DNA from: Euonymus europaeus
Taxonomy: Eukaryota; Streptophyta; Magnoliopsida; Celastrales; Celastraceae
Assembly (NCBI GenBank): GCA_963580455.1
Contig: OY756961.1
Location: 12,753,001 to 12,817,000 of the forward strand
Length of the DNA: 64,000 nucleotides
Direction of reading: 5' to 3'
The notes under the pieces are model-generated. The model did no database searches. It was not told where the DNA came from and saw only the letters and a list, made by a program, of their open reading frames with translations. This document shows, piece by piece, positions 36,301-50,293 of this stretch. Made by a program: the position numbers and the translations under genes. Position 1 is the first letter of the stretch. Each line of letters starts with the position of its first letter.

Positions 36301-38935
36301 ACGGTTTTGTCCATTTGTCATAGAAAGTTGGTGTTTTGGCATCGAAATAATGTAGGAAGCTTATACTCGTAAAATTTGACATAGAAGAATAATAAAAATT
36401 GTACACCGAGCAACTTTGATGGACCGAAGTCGCTCAACACTCTCTATTGAAGAGCTTTTAACGGTTTTGTTCATTTGTCATAGAAAGTTGGTGTTTTGGC
36501 ATCGAAATAATCTAGGAAGCTTATACTCATAAAATTTGACATATAAGAGCAATAAAAATTGTACACCGAGCAACTTTGATGGTCCGAAGTGGCTCAACTC
36601 TCTCTATGGAGGAGCATTTAACGGTTTTGTCTATTTGTCATAGAAAGTTAGTGTTTTGCATTGAAATAATCTCTGAAGCTTATACTCGTAAAATTTAACT
36701 TATAAGAACAATAAAAATTGTACACCGAGCAATTTTGATGGTCCGAAGTCGCTCAACTCTCTCTTTGGAGGAGCTCTTAACGGATTTGTCCATTTGTCAA
36801 AGAAAGTTGGTGTTTTGGCATCGAAATAATCTATGAAGCTTATACTCGTAAAATTTGACATATGAGAAAAATAAAAATTATACACCGAGTAACTTTGATG
36901 GTCCGAAGTTGCTCAACTCTCTCTGTGGAGCAGCTTTTAAAGGTTTTGTCCTTTTGTCATAGAAAGTTGGTGTTTTGACATCGAAATAATCTAGGAAGCT
37001 TATACTCGTAAAATTTCACATAGAAGAACAATAAAAAGTGTACATAGAGCAATATTGATGGTCCGAAGTTGTTCAACTCTCTCTATGGAGGAGCTTTGAA
37101 CGGTTTTTTCCATTTGTCATAGATAGTTGGTGTTTTGGCATCGAAATAATCTAGGAAGCTTATACTCGTAAAATTTGACGTAGAAGAACAATAAAAATTG
37201 TTCACCGAGCAACTTTGATGGTCCGAAGTCGCTCAACTCTCTCTATTGAAGAGCTTTTAACGGTTTTGTCCATTTGTCATAGAAAGTTGGTGTTTTGGCA
37301 TCGAAATAATCTAGGAAGGTTATTCTCGTAAAATTTGACATATAAGAGCAATAAAAAGTGTACATAGAGCAATTTTGATGGTCCGAAGTTCGTCAACTCT
37401 CTCTATGGAGGAGCTTTTAACGGTTTTGTCCATTTCTCATAGAAAGTTGGTGTTTTGGCATCGAAATAATCTCTGAAGCTTATTCTCGTAAAATTTAACA
37501 TATAAGAACAATAAAAAGTGTACAGAGAGCAACTTTGATGGTCCGAATTTCAACTCTCTCTATGGAGGAGCTCTTAACGGTTTTGTCCATTTGTCAAAGA
37601 AAGTTGTTGTTTTGGCATCGAAATAATCTAGGAAGCTTATACTCATAAAATTTGACATATAAGAACAATAAAAATTGTACACCGAGCAACTTTGATGGTC
37701 CAAAGTTGCTCAACTCTCTCTATGGAGGAGCTTTTAACGGTTTTGTCCATTTGTCATAGAAAGTTGGTGTTTTGGCATCGAAATAATCTAGGAAGCTTAT
37801 ACTCGTAAAATTTCACATAGAAGAAAAATAAAAAGTGTACATAGAGCAATTTTGATGGTCCGAAGTTGTTCAACTCTCTCTATGGAGGAGCTTTGAATGG
37901 TTTTTTCCATTTGTCATACATAGTTGGTGTTTTGGCATCGAAATAATCTAGGAAGCTTATACTCGTAAAATTTCACATAGAAGAACAATAAAAAGTCTAT
38001 CCCGAACAACTTTGATAGTTCGGAGTTGCTCAACAATCTATATGGAGGAGCTTTTAACGGTTTTGTCTATTTGTCATAGAAAGTTGGTGTTTTGGCATCG
38101 AAATAATGTAGGAAGCTTATACTCGTAAAATTTGACATAGAAGAACAGTAAAAATTGTACAACGAGCAACTTTGATGGTCCGAATTCGCTCAACTCTCTC
38201 TATGGAGGAGCTCTTAACGGTTTTCTCCATTTGTCAAAGAAAGTTGGTGTTTTGGCATCGAAATAATCTAGGAAGCTTATACTCATAAAATTTGACATAT
38301 AAGAGCAATAAAAATTGTACACCGAGCAACTTTGATGGTCCGAAGTGGCTCAACTCTCTCTATGGAGGAGCTCTTATCGATTTTTTCTATTTGTCATAGA
38401 AAGTTGGTGTTTTGGCATCGAAATAATCAAGGAAGCTTATAATCATAAAATTTGACATATAAGAGCAATAAAAATTGTACACCGAGCAACTTTGATGGTC
38501 CGAAGTTGGTCAACTCTCTCTATGGAGGAGCTCTTAACGGTTTTGTCCATTTGTCAAAGAAAGTTGGTGTTTTGGCATCGAAATAATCTAGGAAGCTTAT
38601 ACTCGTAAAATTTCACAAAGAAGAACAATAAAAAGTGTACATAGAGCAATTTTGATGGTCCGAAGTTGGTCAACTCTCTCTATGTAGGAGCTTTTAATGG
38701 TTTTGTCCGTTTGTCATAGAAAGTTGGTGTTTTGGCATCGAAATAATCTAGGAAGCTTATACTCGTAAAATTTCACATAGAAGAACAATAAAAAGTGTAC
38801 ATAGAGCAATTTTGATGGTCCGAAGTTTGTCAACTCTCTCTATGGAGGAGCTTTTAACGATTCTGTCCATTTCTCATAGAAAGTTGGTGTTTTGGCATCA
38901 AAATAATCTAGGAAGCTTATTCTCGTAAAATTTCA
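33353..38935 (+). repeat. 5.85-kb HOR, copy 1 (34 monomers plus insert)
   Basis: From insert 7 to insert 8 the unit is 5,850 bp. Monomer order and most private bases repeat in 39,203-44,788 (GTTATGCC at about 34,573 and 40,423, GGCGTCG at about 35,058 and 40,908, AACTTATAAG-type monomer at about 36,695 and 42,545). A three-base loss near 37,550 (GAATTTCAAC) and single-base changes are private to this copy. No gene is seen. Confidence 0.85.
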
Positions 38936-39202
38936 GCATCTGTGACAAATATGGCAGCCCAATTTCTGATGGGCTGCATGTGGTTATGGGCTGGACTAGT
39001 TGGGTTACCCAATTCTTTGTACACGGTAGTCATATGGTGGATTAAATAGGGGTTCTAAATTCTGGTTTTATTATGTAAGCCCATGACTTGAAAGGGTAAA
39101 AACTTGGAACTTATGGGGGCCTGTCCCCGTGAGTTGGAATTACTGAGCTTGCTCAGTTTGTATTTGTTTTTTGAACAGTAAATATACATACATCTTCTGA
39201 TC
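38936..39202 (+). other. 267-bp insert, copy 8
   Basis: Second lineage: TTCTGATGG, ACTTGG, GGCCTGTCC, ATACATAC. It differs from copy 7 at all the lineage-marking sites although the satellite 3' of both is near-identical, so an exchange point lies at or near the insert's 3' edge. Confidence 0.85.
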
Positions 39203-42200
39203 AAAAAGTGTACATAGAGCAATTTTGATGGTCCGAAGTGGCTCAACTCTCTCTATGGAGGAGCTTTTAACGGTTTTGTCTATTTGTCATAGAAAGTTAG
39301 TGTTTTGGCATCGAAATAATCTCTGAAGCTTATACTCGTAAAATTAAACATATAAGAACAATAAAAATTGTACACCGAGCAATTTTGATGGTCCGAAGTC
39401 GCTCAACTCTCTCTATGGAGGAGCTCTTAACGGTTTTCTCCATTTGTCAAAGAAAGTTGGTGTTTTGGCATCGAAATAATCTAGGAAGCTTATACTCATA
39501 AAATTTGACATATAAGAACAATAAAAATTGTACACCGAGCAACTTTGATGGTCTGAAGTTGCTCAACTCTCTCTATGGAGGAGCTTTTAACGGTTTTGTC
39601 TGTTTGTCATAGAAAGTTAGTGTTTTGGCATCGAAATAATCTAGGAAGCTTATTCTCGTAAAATTTCACTTTGAAGAACAATAAAAAGTGTACATAGAGC
39701 AATTTTGATGATCCGAAGTTGTTCAACTCTCTCTATGGAGGAGCTTTTAACGGTTTTGTCCATTTGTCATAGATAGTTGGTGTTTTGGCATCGAAATAAT
39801 CTAGGAAGCTTATACTCGTAAAATTTCACATAGAAGAACAATAAAAAGTCTATCCCGAACAACTTTGATAGTTCGGAGTTGCTCAACTCTCTCTATGGAG
39901 GAGCTTTTAACGGTTTTGTCTATTTGTCATAGAAAGTTGGTGTTTTGGCTTCGAAATAATGTAGGAAGCTTATACTCGTAAAATTTGACATAGAAGAATA
40001 ATAAAAATTGTACACCGAGCAACTTTGATGGACCGAAGTCGCTCAACAATCTCTATTGAAGAGCTTTTAACGGTTTTGTTCATTTGTCATAGAAAGTTGG
40101 TGTTTTGGCATCGAAATAATCTAGGAAGCTTATACTCATAAAATTTGACATATAAGAGCAATAAAAATTGTACACCGAGCAACTTTGATGGTCCGAAGTC
40201 GCTCAACTCTCTCTTTGGAGGAGCTCTTAACGGATTTGTCCATTTGTCAAAGAAAGTTGGTGTTTTGGCATCGAAATAATCTAGGAAGCTTATACTCATA
40301 AAATTTGACATATAAGAACAATAAAAATTGTACACCGAGCAACTTTGATGGTCCGAAGTCGCTCAACTTTCTCTATGGAGGAGCTCTTAACGGTTTTGTC
40401 CATTTGTCAAAGAAAGTTGGTGTTATGCCATCGAAATAATCTAGGAAGCTTATACTCATAAAATTTGACATATAAGAACAATAAAAATTGTACACCGAGC
40501 AACTTTGATGGTCCGAAGTTGCTCAACTCTCTCCATGGAGGAGCTTTTAACGGTTTTGTCCGTTTGTCATAGAAAGTTAGTGTTTTGGCATCGAAATAAT
40601 CTAGGAAGCTTATTCTCATAAAATTTCACTTAGAAGAACAATAAAAAGTGTACATAGAGCAATTTTGATGATCCGAAGTTGTTCAACTCTCTCTATGGAG
40701 TAGCTTTTAACGGTTTTGTCCATTTGTCATAGATAGTTGGTGTTTTGGCATCGAAATAATCTAGGAAGCTTATACTCGTAAAATTTCAAATAGAAGAACA
40801 ATAAAAAGTCTATCCCGAACAACTTTGATAGTTCGGAGTTGCTTAACTCTCTCTATGGAGGAGCTTTTAACGGTTTTGTCTATTTGTCATAGAAAGTTGG
40901 TGTTTTGGCGTCGAAATAATGTAGGAAGCTTATACTCGTAAAATTTGACATAGAAGAATAATAAAAATTGTACACCGAGCAACTTTGATGGTCCGAAGTC
41001 GCTCAACACTCTCTATTGAAGAGCTTTTAACGGTTTTGTTCATTTGTCATAGAAAGTTGGTGTTTTTGCATCGAAATAATCTAGGAAGGTTATACTCATA
41101 AAATTTGACATAGAAGAACAGTAAAAAGTGTACATAGAGCAATTTTAATGGTCCGAAGTGGCTCAACTCTCTCTATGGAGGGGCTTTTAACGGTTTTGTC
41201 TATTTGTCATAGAAAGTTAGTGTTTTCGCATCGAAATAATCTCTGAAGCTTATACTCGTAAAATTTAACATATAAGAACAATAAAAATTGTACACCGAGC
41301 AATTTTGATGGTCCGAAGTCGCTCAACTCTCTCTATGGAGGAGCTCTTAACGGTTTTGTCCATTTGTCAAAGAAAGTTGGTGTTTTGGCATCGAAATAAT
41401 CTAGGAAGCTTATACTCATAAAATTTGACATATAAGAACAATAAAAATTGTACACCGAGCAACTTTGATGGTCCGAAGTTGCTCAACTCTCTCTATGGAG
41501 GAGCTTTTAATGGTTTTGTCCGTTTGTCATAGAAAGTTAGTGTTTTGGCATCGAAAAATCTAGGAAGCTTATTCTCGTAAAATTTCACTTAGAAGAACAA
41601 TAAAAAAGTGTACATAGAGCAATTTTGATGATCCGAAGTTGTTCAACTCTCTCTATGGAGGAGCTTTTAACGGTTTTGTCCATTTGTCATAGATAGTTGG
41701 TGTTTTGGCATCGAAATAATCTAGGAAGGTTATACTCGTAAAATTTCACATAGAAGAACAATAAAATGTCTATCCCGAACAACTTTGATAGTTCGGAGTT
41801 GCTCAACTCTCTCTATGGAGGAGCTTTTAACGGTTTTGTCTATTTGTCATAGAAAGTTGGTGTTTTGGCATCGAAATAATGTAGGAAGCTTATACTCGTA
41901 AAATTTGACATAGAAGAATAATAAAAATTGTACACCGAGCAACTTTGATGGACCGAAGTCGCTCAACACTCTCTATTTGAAGAGCTTTTAACGGTTTTGT
42001 TCATTTGTCATAGAAAGTTGGTGTTTTGGCATCGAAATAATCTAGGAAGCTTATACTCGTAAAATTTCACATAGAAGAACAATAAAAAGTGTACATAGAG
42101 CAATTTTGATGGTCCGAAGTTGGTCAACTCTCTCTATGGAGGAGCTTTTAACGGTTTTGTCCATTTGTCATAGAAAGTTGGTGTTTTGACATCGAAATAA

Positions 42201-44788
42201 TGTAGGAAGCTTATACTCGTAAAATTTGACATAGAAGAATAATAAAAATTGTACACCGAGCAACTTTGATGGACCGAAGTCGCTCAACACTCTCTATTGA
42301 AGAGCTTTTAACGGTTTTGTTCATTTGTCATAGAAAGTTGGTGTTTTGGCATCGAAATAATCTAGGAAGCTTATACTCATAAAATTTGACATATAAGAGC
42401 AATAAAAATTGTACACCGAGCAACTTTGATGGTCCGAAGTGGCTCAACTCTCTCTATGGAGGAGCATTTAACGGTTTTGTCTATTTGTCATAGAAAGTTA
42501 GTGTTTTGCATTGAAATAATCTCTGAAGCTTATACTCGTAAAATTTAACTTATAAAAACAATAAAAATTGTACACCGAGCAATTTTGATGGTTCGAAGTC
42601 GCTCAACTCTCTCTTTGGAGGAGCTCTTAACGGATTTGTCCATTTGTCAAAGAAAGTTGGTGTTTTGGCATCGAAATAATCTATGAAGCTTATACTCGTA
42701 AAATTTGACATATGAGAAAAATAAAAATTATACACCGAGTAACTTTGATGGTCCGAAGTTGCTCAACTCTCTCTGTGGAGCAGCTTTTAAAGGTTTTGTC
42801 CTTTTGTCATAGAAAGTTGGTGTTTTGACATCGAAATAATCTAGGAAGCTTATACTCGTAAAATTTCACATAGAAGAACAATAAAAAGTGTACATAGAGC
42901 AATATTGATGGTCCGAAGTTGTTCAACTCTCTCTATGGAGGAGCTTTGAACGGTTTTTTCCATTTGTCATAGATAGTTGGTGTTTTGGCATCGAAATAAT
43001 CTAGGAAGCTTATACTCGTAAAATTTGACGTAGAAGAACAATAAAAATTGTTCACCGAGCAACTTTGATGGTCCGAAGTCGCTCAACTCTCTCTATTGAA
43101 GAGCTTTTAACGGTTTTGTCCATTTTTCATAGAAAGTTGGTGTTTTGGCATCGAAATAATCTAGGAAGGTTATTCTCGTAAAATTTGACATATAAGAGCA
43201 ATAAAAAGTGTACATAGAGCAATTTTGATGATCCGAAGTTCGTCAACTCTCTCTATGGAGGAGCTTTTAACGGTTTTGTCCATTTCTCATAGAAAGTTGG
43301 TGTTTTGGCATCGAAATAATCTCTGAAGCTTATTCTCGTAAAATTTAACATATAAGAACAATAAAATGTGTACAGAGAGCAACTTTGATGGTCCGAATTC
43401 GCTCAACTCTCTCTATGGAGGAGCTCTTAACGTTTTTGTCCATTTGTCAAAGAAAGTTGTTGTTTTGGCATCGAAATAATCTAGGAAGCTTATACTCATA
43501 AAATTTGACATATAAGAACAATAAAAATTGTACACCGAGCAACTTTGATGGTCCAAAGTTGCTCAACTCTCCCTATGGAGGAGCTTTTAACGGTTTTGTC
43601 CATTTGTCATAGAAAGTTGGTGTTTTGGCATCGAAATAATCTAGGAAGCTTATACTCGTAAAATTTCACATAGAAGAAAAATAAAAAGTGTACATAGAGC
43701 AATTTTGATGGTCCGAAGTTGTTCAACTCTCTCTATGGAGGAGCTTTGAATGGTTTTTTCCATTTGTCATACATAGTTGGTGTTTTGGCATCGAAATAAT
43801 CTAGGAAGCTTATACTCGTAAAATTTCACATAGAAGAACAATAAAAAGTCTATCCCGAACAACTTTGATAGTTCGGAGTTGCTCAACAATCTATATGGAG
43901 GAGCTTTTAACGGTTTTGTCTATTTGTCATAGAAAGTTGGTGTTTTGGCATCGAAATAATGTAGGAAGCTTATACTCGTAAAATTTGACATAGAAGAACA
44001 ATAAAAATTGTACACCGAGCAACTTTGATGATCCGAATTCGCTCAACTCTCTCTATGGAGGAGCTCTTAACGGTTTTGTCCATTTGTCAAAGAAAGTTGG
44101 TGTTTTGGCATCGAAATAATCTAGGAATCTTATACTCATAAAATTTGACATATAAGAGCAATAAAAATTGTACACCGAGCAACTTTGATGGTCCGAAGTG
44201 GCTCAACTCTCTCTATGGAGGAGCTCTTATCGATTTTTTCTATTTGTCATAGAAAGTTGGTGTTTTGGCATCGAAATAATCAAGGAAGCTTATAATCGTA
44301 AAATTTGACATATAAGAGCAATAAAAATTGTACACCGAGCAACTTTGATGGTCCGAAGTTGGTCAACTCTCTCTATGGAGGAGCTCTTAACGGTTTTGTC
44401 CATTTGTCAAAGAAAGTTGGTGTTTTGGCATCGAAATAATCTAGGAAGCTTATACTCGTAAAATTTCACATAGAAGAACAATAAAAAGTGTACATAGAGC
44501 AATTTTGATGGTCCGAAGTTGGTCAACTCTCTCTATGGAGGAGCTTTTAATGGTTTTGTCCGTTTGTCATAGAAAGTTGGTGTTTTGGCATCGAAATAAT
44601 CTAGGAAGCTTATACTCGTAAAATTTCACATAGAAGAACAATAAAAAGTGTACATAGAGCAATTTTGATGGTCCGAAGTTTGTCAACTCTCTCTATGGAG
44701 GAGCTTTTAACGGTTCTGTCCATTTCTCATAGAAAGTTGGTGTTTTGGCATCAAAATAATCTAGGAAGCTTATTCTCGTAAAATTTCA
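39203..44788 (+). repeat. 5.85-kb HOR, copy 2 (34 monomers plus insert)
   Basis: Second copy of the unit, 5,853 bp from insert 8 to insert 9. Private indels: CATCGAAAAATC (two bases lost, near 41,555) and CAATAAAAAAGTG (one gained, near 41,605). It does not continue into a third copy: after insert 9 the monomers are of another HOR type. No gene is seen. Confidence 0.85.
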
Positions 44789-45055
44789 GCATCTGTGACA
44801 AATATGGCAGCCCAATTTCTGATGGGCTGCATGTGGTTATGGGCTGGACTAGTTGGGTTACCCAATTCTTTGTACACGGTAGTCATATGGTGGATTAAAT
44901 AGGGGTTCTAAATTCTGGTTTTATTATGTAAGCCCATGACTTGAAAGGGTAAAAACTTGGAACTTATGGGGGCCTGTCCCCGTGAGTTGGAATTACTGAG
45001 CTTGCTCAGTTTGTATTTGTTTTTTGAACAGTAAATATACATACATCTTCTGATC
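44789..45055 (+). other. 267-bp insert, copy 9
   Basis: Second lineage: TTCTGATGG, ACTTGG, GGCCTGTCC, ATACATAC, as copies 4 and 8. It starts a 1,693-bp unit. Confidence 0.85.
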
Positions 45056-46481
45056 AAAAAGTGTACATAGAGCAATTTTGATGGTCCGAAGTGGCTCAAC
45101 TCTCTCTATGGAGGAGCTTTTAACGGTTTTGTCTATTTGTCATAGAAAGTTAGTGTTTTGGCATCGAAATAATCTCTGAAGCTTATACTCGTAAAATTTA
45201 ACATATAAGAACAATAAAAATTGTACACCGAGCAATTTTGATGGTCCGAAGTCGCTCAACCCTCTCTATGGAGGAGCTCATAACGGTTTTGTCCATTTGT
45301 CAAAGAAAGTTGGTGTTTTGGCATCGAAATAATCTAGGAAGCTTATACTCATAAAATTTGACATATAAGAACAATAAAAATTGTACACCGAGCAACTTTG
45401 ATGGTCCGAAGTTGCTCAACTCTCTCTATGGAGGAGCTCTTAACGGTTTTGTCCATTTGTCATACATAGTTGGTGTTTTGGCATCGAAATAATCTAGGAA
45501 GCTTATACTCGTAAAATTTCACATAGAAGAACAATAAAAAGTCTATCCCGAACAACTTTGATAGTTCGGAGTTGCTCAACAATCTATATGGAGGAGCTTT
45601 TAACGGTTTTGTCTATTTGTCATAGAAAGTTGGTGTTTTGGCATCGAAATAATGTAGGAAGCTTATACTCGTAAAATTTGACATAGAAGAACAATAAAAA
45701 TTGTACACCGAGCAACTTTGATGGTCCGAATTCGCTCAACTCTCTCTATGGAGGAGCTCTTAACGGTTTTGTCCATTTGTCAAAGAAAGTTGGTGTTTTG
45801 GCATCGAAATAATCTAGGAAGCTTATACTCATAAAGTTTGACATATAAGAGCAATAAAAATTGTACACCGAGCAACTTTGATGGTCCGAAGTGGCTCAAC
45901 TCTCTCTATGGAGGAGCTCTTATCGATTTTTTCTATTTGTCATAGAAAGTTGGTGTTTTGGCATCGAAATAATCAAGGAAGCTTATAATCGTAAAATTTG
46001 ACATATAAGAGCAATAAAAATTGTACACCGAGCAACTTTGATGGTCCGAAGTTGGTCAACTCTCTCTATGGAGGAGCTCTTAACAGTTTTGTCCATTTGT
46101 CAAAGAAAGTTGGTGTTTTGGCATCGAAATAATCTAGGAAGCTTATACTCGTAAAATTTCACATAGAAGAACAATAAAAAGTGTACATAGAGCAATTTTG
46201 ATGGTCCGAAGTTGGTCAACTCTCTCTATGGAGGAGCTTTTAATGGTTTTGTCCGTTTGTCATAGAAAAATGGTGTTTTGGCATCGAAATAATCTAGGAA
46301 GCTTATACTCGTAAAATTTCACATAGAAGAACAATAAAAAGTGTACATAGAGCAATTTTGATGGTCCGAAGTTTGTCAACTCTCTCTATGGAGGAGCTTT
46401 TAACGGTTCTGTCCATTTCTCATAGAAAGTTGGTGTTTTGGCATCAAAATAATCTAGGAAGCTTATTCTCGTAAAATTTCA
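45056..46481 (+). repeat. 1,693-bp HOR, copy 1 (8 monomers plus insert)
   Basis: After three monomers the sequence passes from a GAGCTCTTAACGG monomer straight to the CATACATAG one near 45,450, which elsewhere follows TTTGAATGGTTTTTT. This join recurs near 49,000 and 51,830 and marks a shortened pre-insert cassette. Private: GAGCTCATAACGG near 45,276, shared with 48,821. No gene is seen. Confidence 0.8.
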
Positions 46482-46748
46482 GCATCTGTGACAAATATGG
46501 CAGCCCAATTTCTGATGGGCTGCATGTGGTTATGGGCTGGACTAGTTGGGTTACCCAATTCTTTGTACACGGTAGTCATATGGTGGATTAAATAGGGGTT
46601 CTAAATTCTGGTTTTATTATGTAAGCCCATGACTTGAAAGGGTAAAAACTTGGAACTTATGCGGGCCTGTCCCCGTGAGTTGGAATTACTGAGCTTGCTC
46701 AGTTTGTATTTGTTTTTTGAACAGTAAATATACATACATCTTCTGATC
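46482..46748 (+). other. 267-bp insert, copy 10
   Basis: Second lineage with a private TATGCGGGCCTGTCC (GGGGG changed to GCGGG). It starts a 1,852-bp unit. Confidence 0.85.
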
Positions 46749-48333
46749 AAAAAGTGTACATAGAGCAATTTTGATGGTCCGAAGTGGCTCAACTCTCTCT
46801 ATGGAGGAGCTTTTAACGGTTTTGTCTATTTGTCATAGAAAGTTAGTGTTTTGGCATCGAAATAATCTCTGAAGATTATACTCGTAAAATTTAACATATA
46901 AGAACAATAAAAATTGTACACCGAGCAATTTTGATGGTCCGAAGTCGCTCAACCCTCTCTATGGAGGAGCTCTTAACGGTTTTGTCCATTTGTCAAAGAA
47001 AGTTGGTGTTTTGGCATCGAAATAATCTAGGAAGCTTATACTCATAAAATTTGACATATAAGAACAATAAAAATTGTACACCGAGCAACTTTGATGGTCC
47101 GAAGTTGCTCAACTCTCTCTATGGAGGAGCTTTTAACGTTTTTGTCCGTTTGTCATAGAAAGTTAGTGTTTTGGCATCGAAATAATCTAGGAAGCTTATT
47201 CTCGTAAAATTTCACTTAGAAGAACAATAAAAAGTGTACATAGAGCAATTTTGATGATCCGAAGTTGTTCAACTCTCTCTATGGAGGAGCTTTTAACGGT
47301 TTTATCCATTTGTCATAGATAGTTGGTGTTTTGGCATCGAAATAATCTAGGAAGCTTATACTCGTAAAATTTCACATAGAAGAACAATAAAAAGTCTATC
47401 CCGAACAACTTTGAAAGTTCCGAGTTGCTCAACTCTCTCTATGGAGGAGCTTTTAACGGTTTTGTCTATTTGTCATAGAAAGTTGGTGTTTTCGCATCGA
47501 AATAATGTAGGAAGCTTATACTCGTAAAATTTGACATAGAAGAATAATAAAAATTGTACACCGAGCAACTTTGATGGACCGAAGTCGCTCAACACTCTCT
47601 ATTGAAGAGCTTTTAACGGTTTTGTTCATTTGTCATAGAAAGTTGGTGTTTTGGCATCGAAATAATCTAGGAAGCTTATACTCGTAAAATTTCACATAGA
47701 AGAACAATAAAAAGTGTACATAGAGCAATTTTGATGGTCCGAAGTTGGTCAACTCTCTCTATGGAGAAGCTTTTAACGGTTTTGTTCATTTCTCATAGAA
47801 AGTTGGTGTTTTGGCATCGAAATAATCTAGGTAGCTTATTCTCGTAAATTTCACTTAGAAGAACAATAAAAAGTGTACATAGAGCAATTTTGATGGTCTG
47901 AAGTGGCTCAACTCTCTCTATGGAGGAGCTTTTAACGGTTTTGTCTATTTGTCATAGAAAGTTAGTGTTTTGTCATCGAAATAATCTCTGAAGCTTATAC
48001 TCGTAAAATTTAACATATAAGAACAATAAAAATTGTACATCGAGCAATTTTGATGGTCCGAAGTCGCTCAACTCTCTCTATGGAGGAGCTCTTAACGGTT
48101 TTGTCCGTTTTTCAAAGAAAGTTGGTGTTTTGGCATCGAAATAATCTAGGAAGCTTATACTCGTAAAATTTCACATAGAAGAACAATAAAAAGTATACAT
48201 AGAGCAATTTTGATGGTCCGAAGTTTGTCAACTCTCTCTATGGAGGAGCTTTTAACGGTTTTGTCCATTTCTCATAGAAAGTTGGTGTTTTGGCATCAAA
48301 ATAATCTACGAAGCTTATTCTCGTAAAATTTCA
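46749..48333 (+). repeat. 1,852-bp HOR, copy 1 (9 monomers plus insert)
   Basis: Contains the changed CTATCCCGAAC monomer in which GATAGTTCGG has become GAAAGTTCCG (near 47,410), so its dyad is lost. The same change recurs near 50,957 and 53,768. It ends with the AGTATAC monomer at about 48,191. No gene is seen. Confidence 0.8.
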
Positions 48334-48600
48334 GCATCTGTGACAAATATGGCAGCCCAATTTCAGATGGGCTGCATGTGGTTATGGGCTGGACTATTTG
48401 GGTTACCCAATTCTTTGTACACGGTAGTCATATTGTGGATTAAATAGGGGTTCTAAATTCTGGTTTTATTATGTAAGCCCATGACTTGAAAGGGTAAAAA
48501 CATGGAACTTATGGGGGCCGGTCCCCGTGAGTTGGAATTACTGAGCTTGCTCAGTTTGTATTTGTTTTTTGAACAGTAAATATACTTACATCTTCTGATC
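48334..48600 (+). other. 267-bp insert, copy 11
   Basis: First lineage, with CTATTTGGG, CATATTGTGG and ACATGG shared only with copy 14, plus TTCAGATGG, GGCCGGTCC and ATACTTAC. Preceded by the AGTATAC monomer. Confidence 0.85.
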
Positions 48601-50026
48601 AAAAAGTGTACATAGAGCAATTTTGATGGTCCGAAGTGGCTCAACTCTCTCTATGGAGGAGCTTTTAACGGTTTTGTCTATTTGTCATAGAAAGTTAGTG
48701 TTTTGGCATCAAAATAATCTCTGAAGCTTATACTCGTAAAATTTAACATATAAGAACAATAAAAATTGTACACCGAGCAACTTTGATGGTCCGAAGTCGC
48801 TCAACCTTCTCTATGGAGGAGCTCATAACGGTTTTGTCCATTTGTCAAAGAAAGTTGGTGTTTTGGCATCGAAATAATCTAGGAAGCTTATACTCATAAA
48901 ATTTGACATATAAGAACAATAAAAATTGTACACCGAGCAACTTTGATGGTCCGAAGTTGCTCAACTCTCTCTATGGAGGAGCTCTTAACGGTTTTGTCCA
49001 TTTGTCATACATAGTTGGTGTTTTGGCATCGAAATAATCTAGGAAGCTTATACTCGTAAAATTTCACATAGAAGAACAATAAAAAGTCTATCCCGAACAA
49101 CTTTGATAGTTCGGAGTTGCTCAACAATCTATATGGAGGAGCTTTTAACGGTTTTGTCTATTTGTCATAGAAAGTTGGTGTTTTGGCATCGAAATAATGT
49201 AGGAAGCTTATACTCGTAAAATTTGACATAGAAGAACAATAAAAATTGTACACCGAGCAACTTTGATGGTCCGAATTCGCTCAACTCTCTCTATGGAGGA
49301 GCTCTTAACGGTTTTGTCCATTTGTCAAAGAAAGTTGGTGTTTTGGCATCGAAATAATCTAGGAAGCTTATACTCATAAAATTTGACATATAAGAGCAAT
49401 AAAAATTGTACACCGAGCAACTTTGATGGTCCGAAGTGGCTCAACTCTCTCTATGGAGGAGCTCTTATCGATTTTTTCTATTTGTCATAGAAAGTTGGTG
49501 TTTTGGCATCGAAATAATCAAGGAAGCTTATAATCGTAAAATTTGACATATAAGAGCAATAAAAATTGTACACCGAGCAACTTTGATGGTCCGAAGTTGG
49601 TCAACTCTCTCTATGGAGGAGCTCTTAACGGTTTTGTCCATTTGTCAAAGAAAGTTGGTGTTTTGGCATCGAAATAATCTAGGAAGCTTATACTCGTAAA
49701 ATTTCACATAGAAGAACAATAAAAAGTGTACATAGAGCAATTTTTATGGTCCGAAGTTGGTCAACTCTCTCTATGGAGGAGCTTTTAATGGTTTTGTCCG
49801 TTTGTCATAGAAAGTTGGTGTTTTGGCATCGAAATAATCTAGGAAGCTTATACTCGTAAAATTTCACATAGAAGAACAATAAAAAGTGTACATAGAGCAA
49901 TTTTGATGGTCCGAAGTTTGTCAACTCTCTCTATGGAGGAGCTTTTAACGGTTCTGTCCATTTCTCATAGAAAGTTGGTGTTTTGGCATCAAAATAATCT
50001 AGGAAGCTTATTCTCGTAAAATTTCA
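48601..50026 (+). repeat. 1,693-bp HOR, copy 2 (8 monomers plus insert)
   Basis: Same monomer order as 45,056-46,481, including the GAGCTCATAACGG monomer and the shortened pre-insert cassette with the direct join to CATACATAG near 49,007. No gene is seen. Confidence 0.8.
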
Positions 50027-50293
50027 GCATCTGTGACAAATATGGCAGCCCAATTTCTGATGGGCTGCATGTGGTTATGGGCTGGACTAGTTGGGTTACC
50101 CAATTCTTTGTACACGGTAGTCATATGGTGGATTAAATAGGGGTTCTAAATTCTGGTTTTATTATGTAAGCCCATGACTTGAAAGGGTAAAAACTTGGAA
50201 CTTATGAGGGCCTGTCCCCGTGAGTTGGAATTACTGAGCTTGCTCAGTTTGTATTTGTTTTTTGAACAGTAAATATACATACATCTTCTGATC
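50027..50293 (+). other. 267-bp insert, copy 12
   Basis: Second lineage with TATGAGGGCCTGTCC (GGGGG changed to GAGGG), shared with copy 13. Confidence 0.85.
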
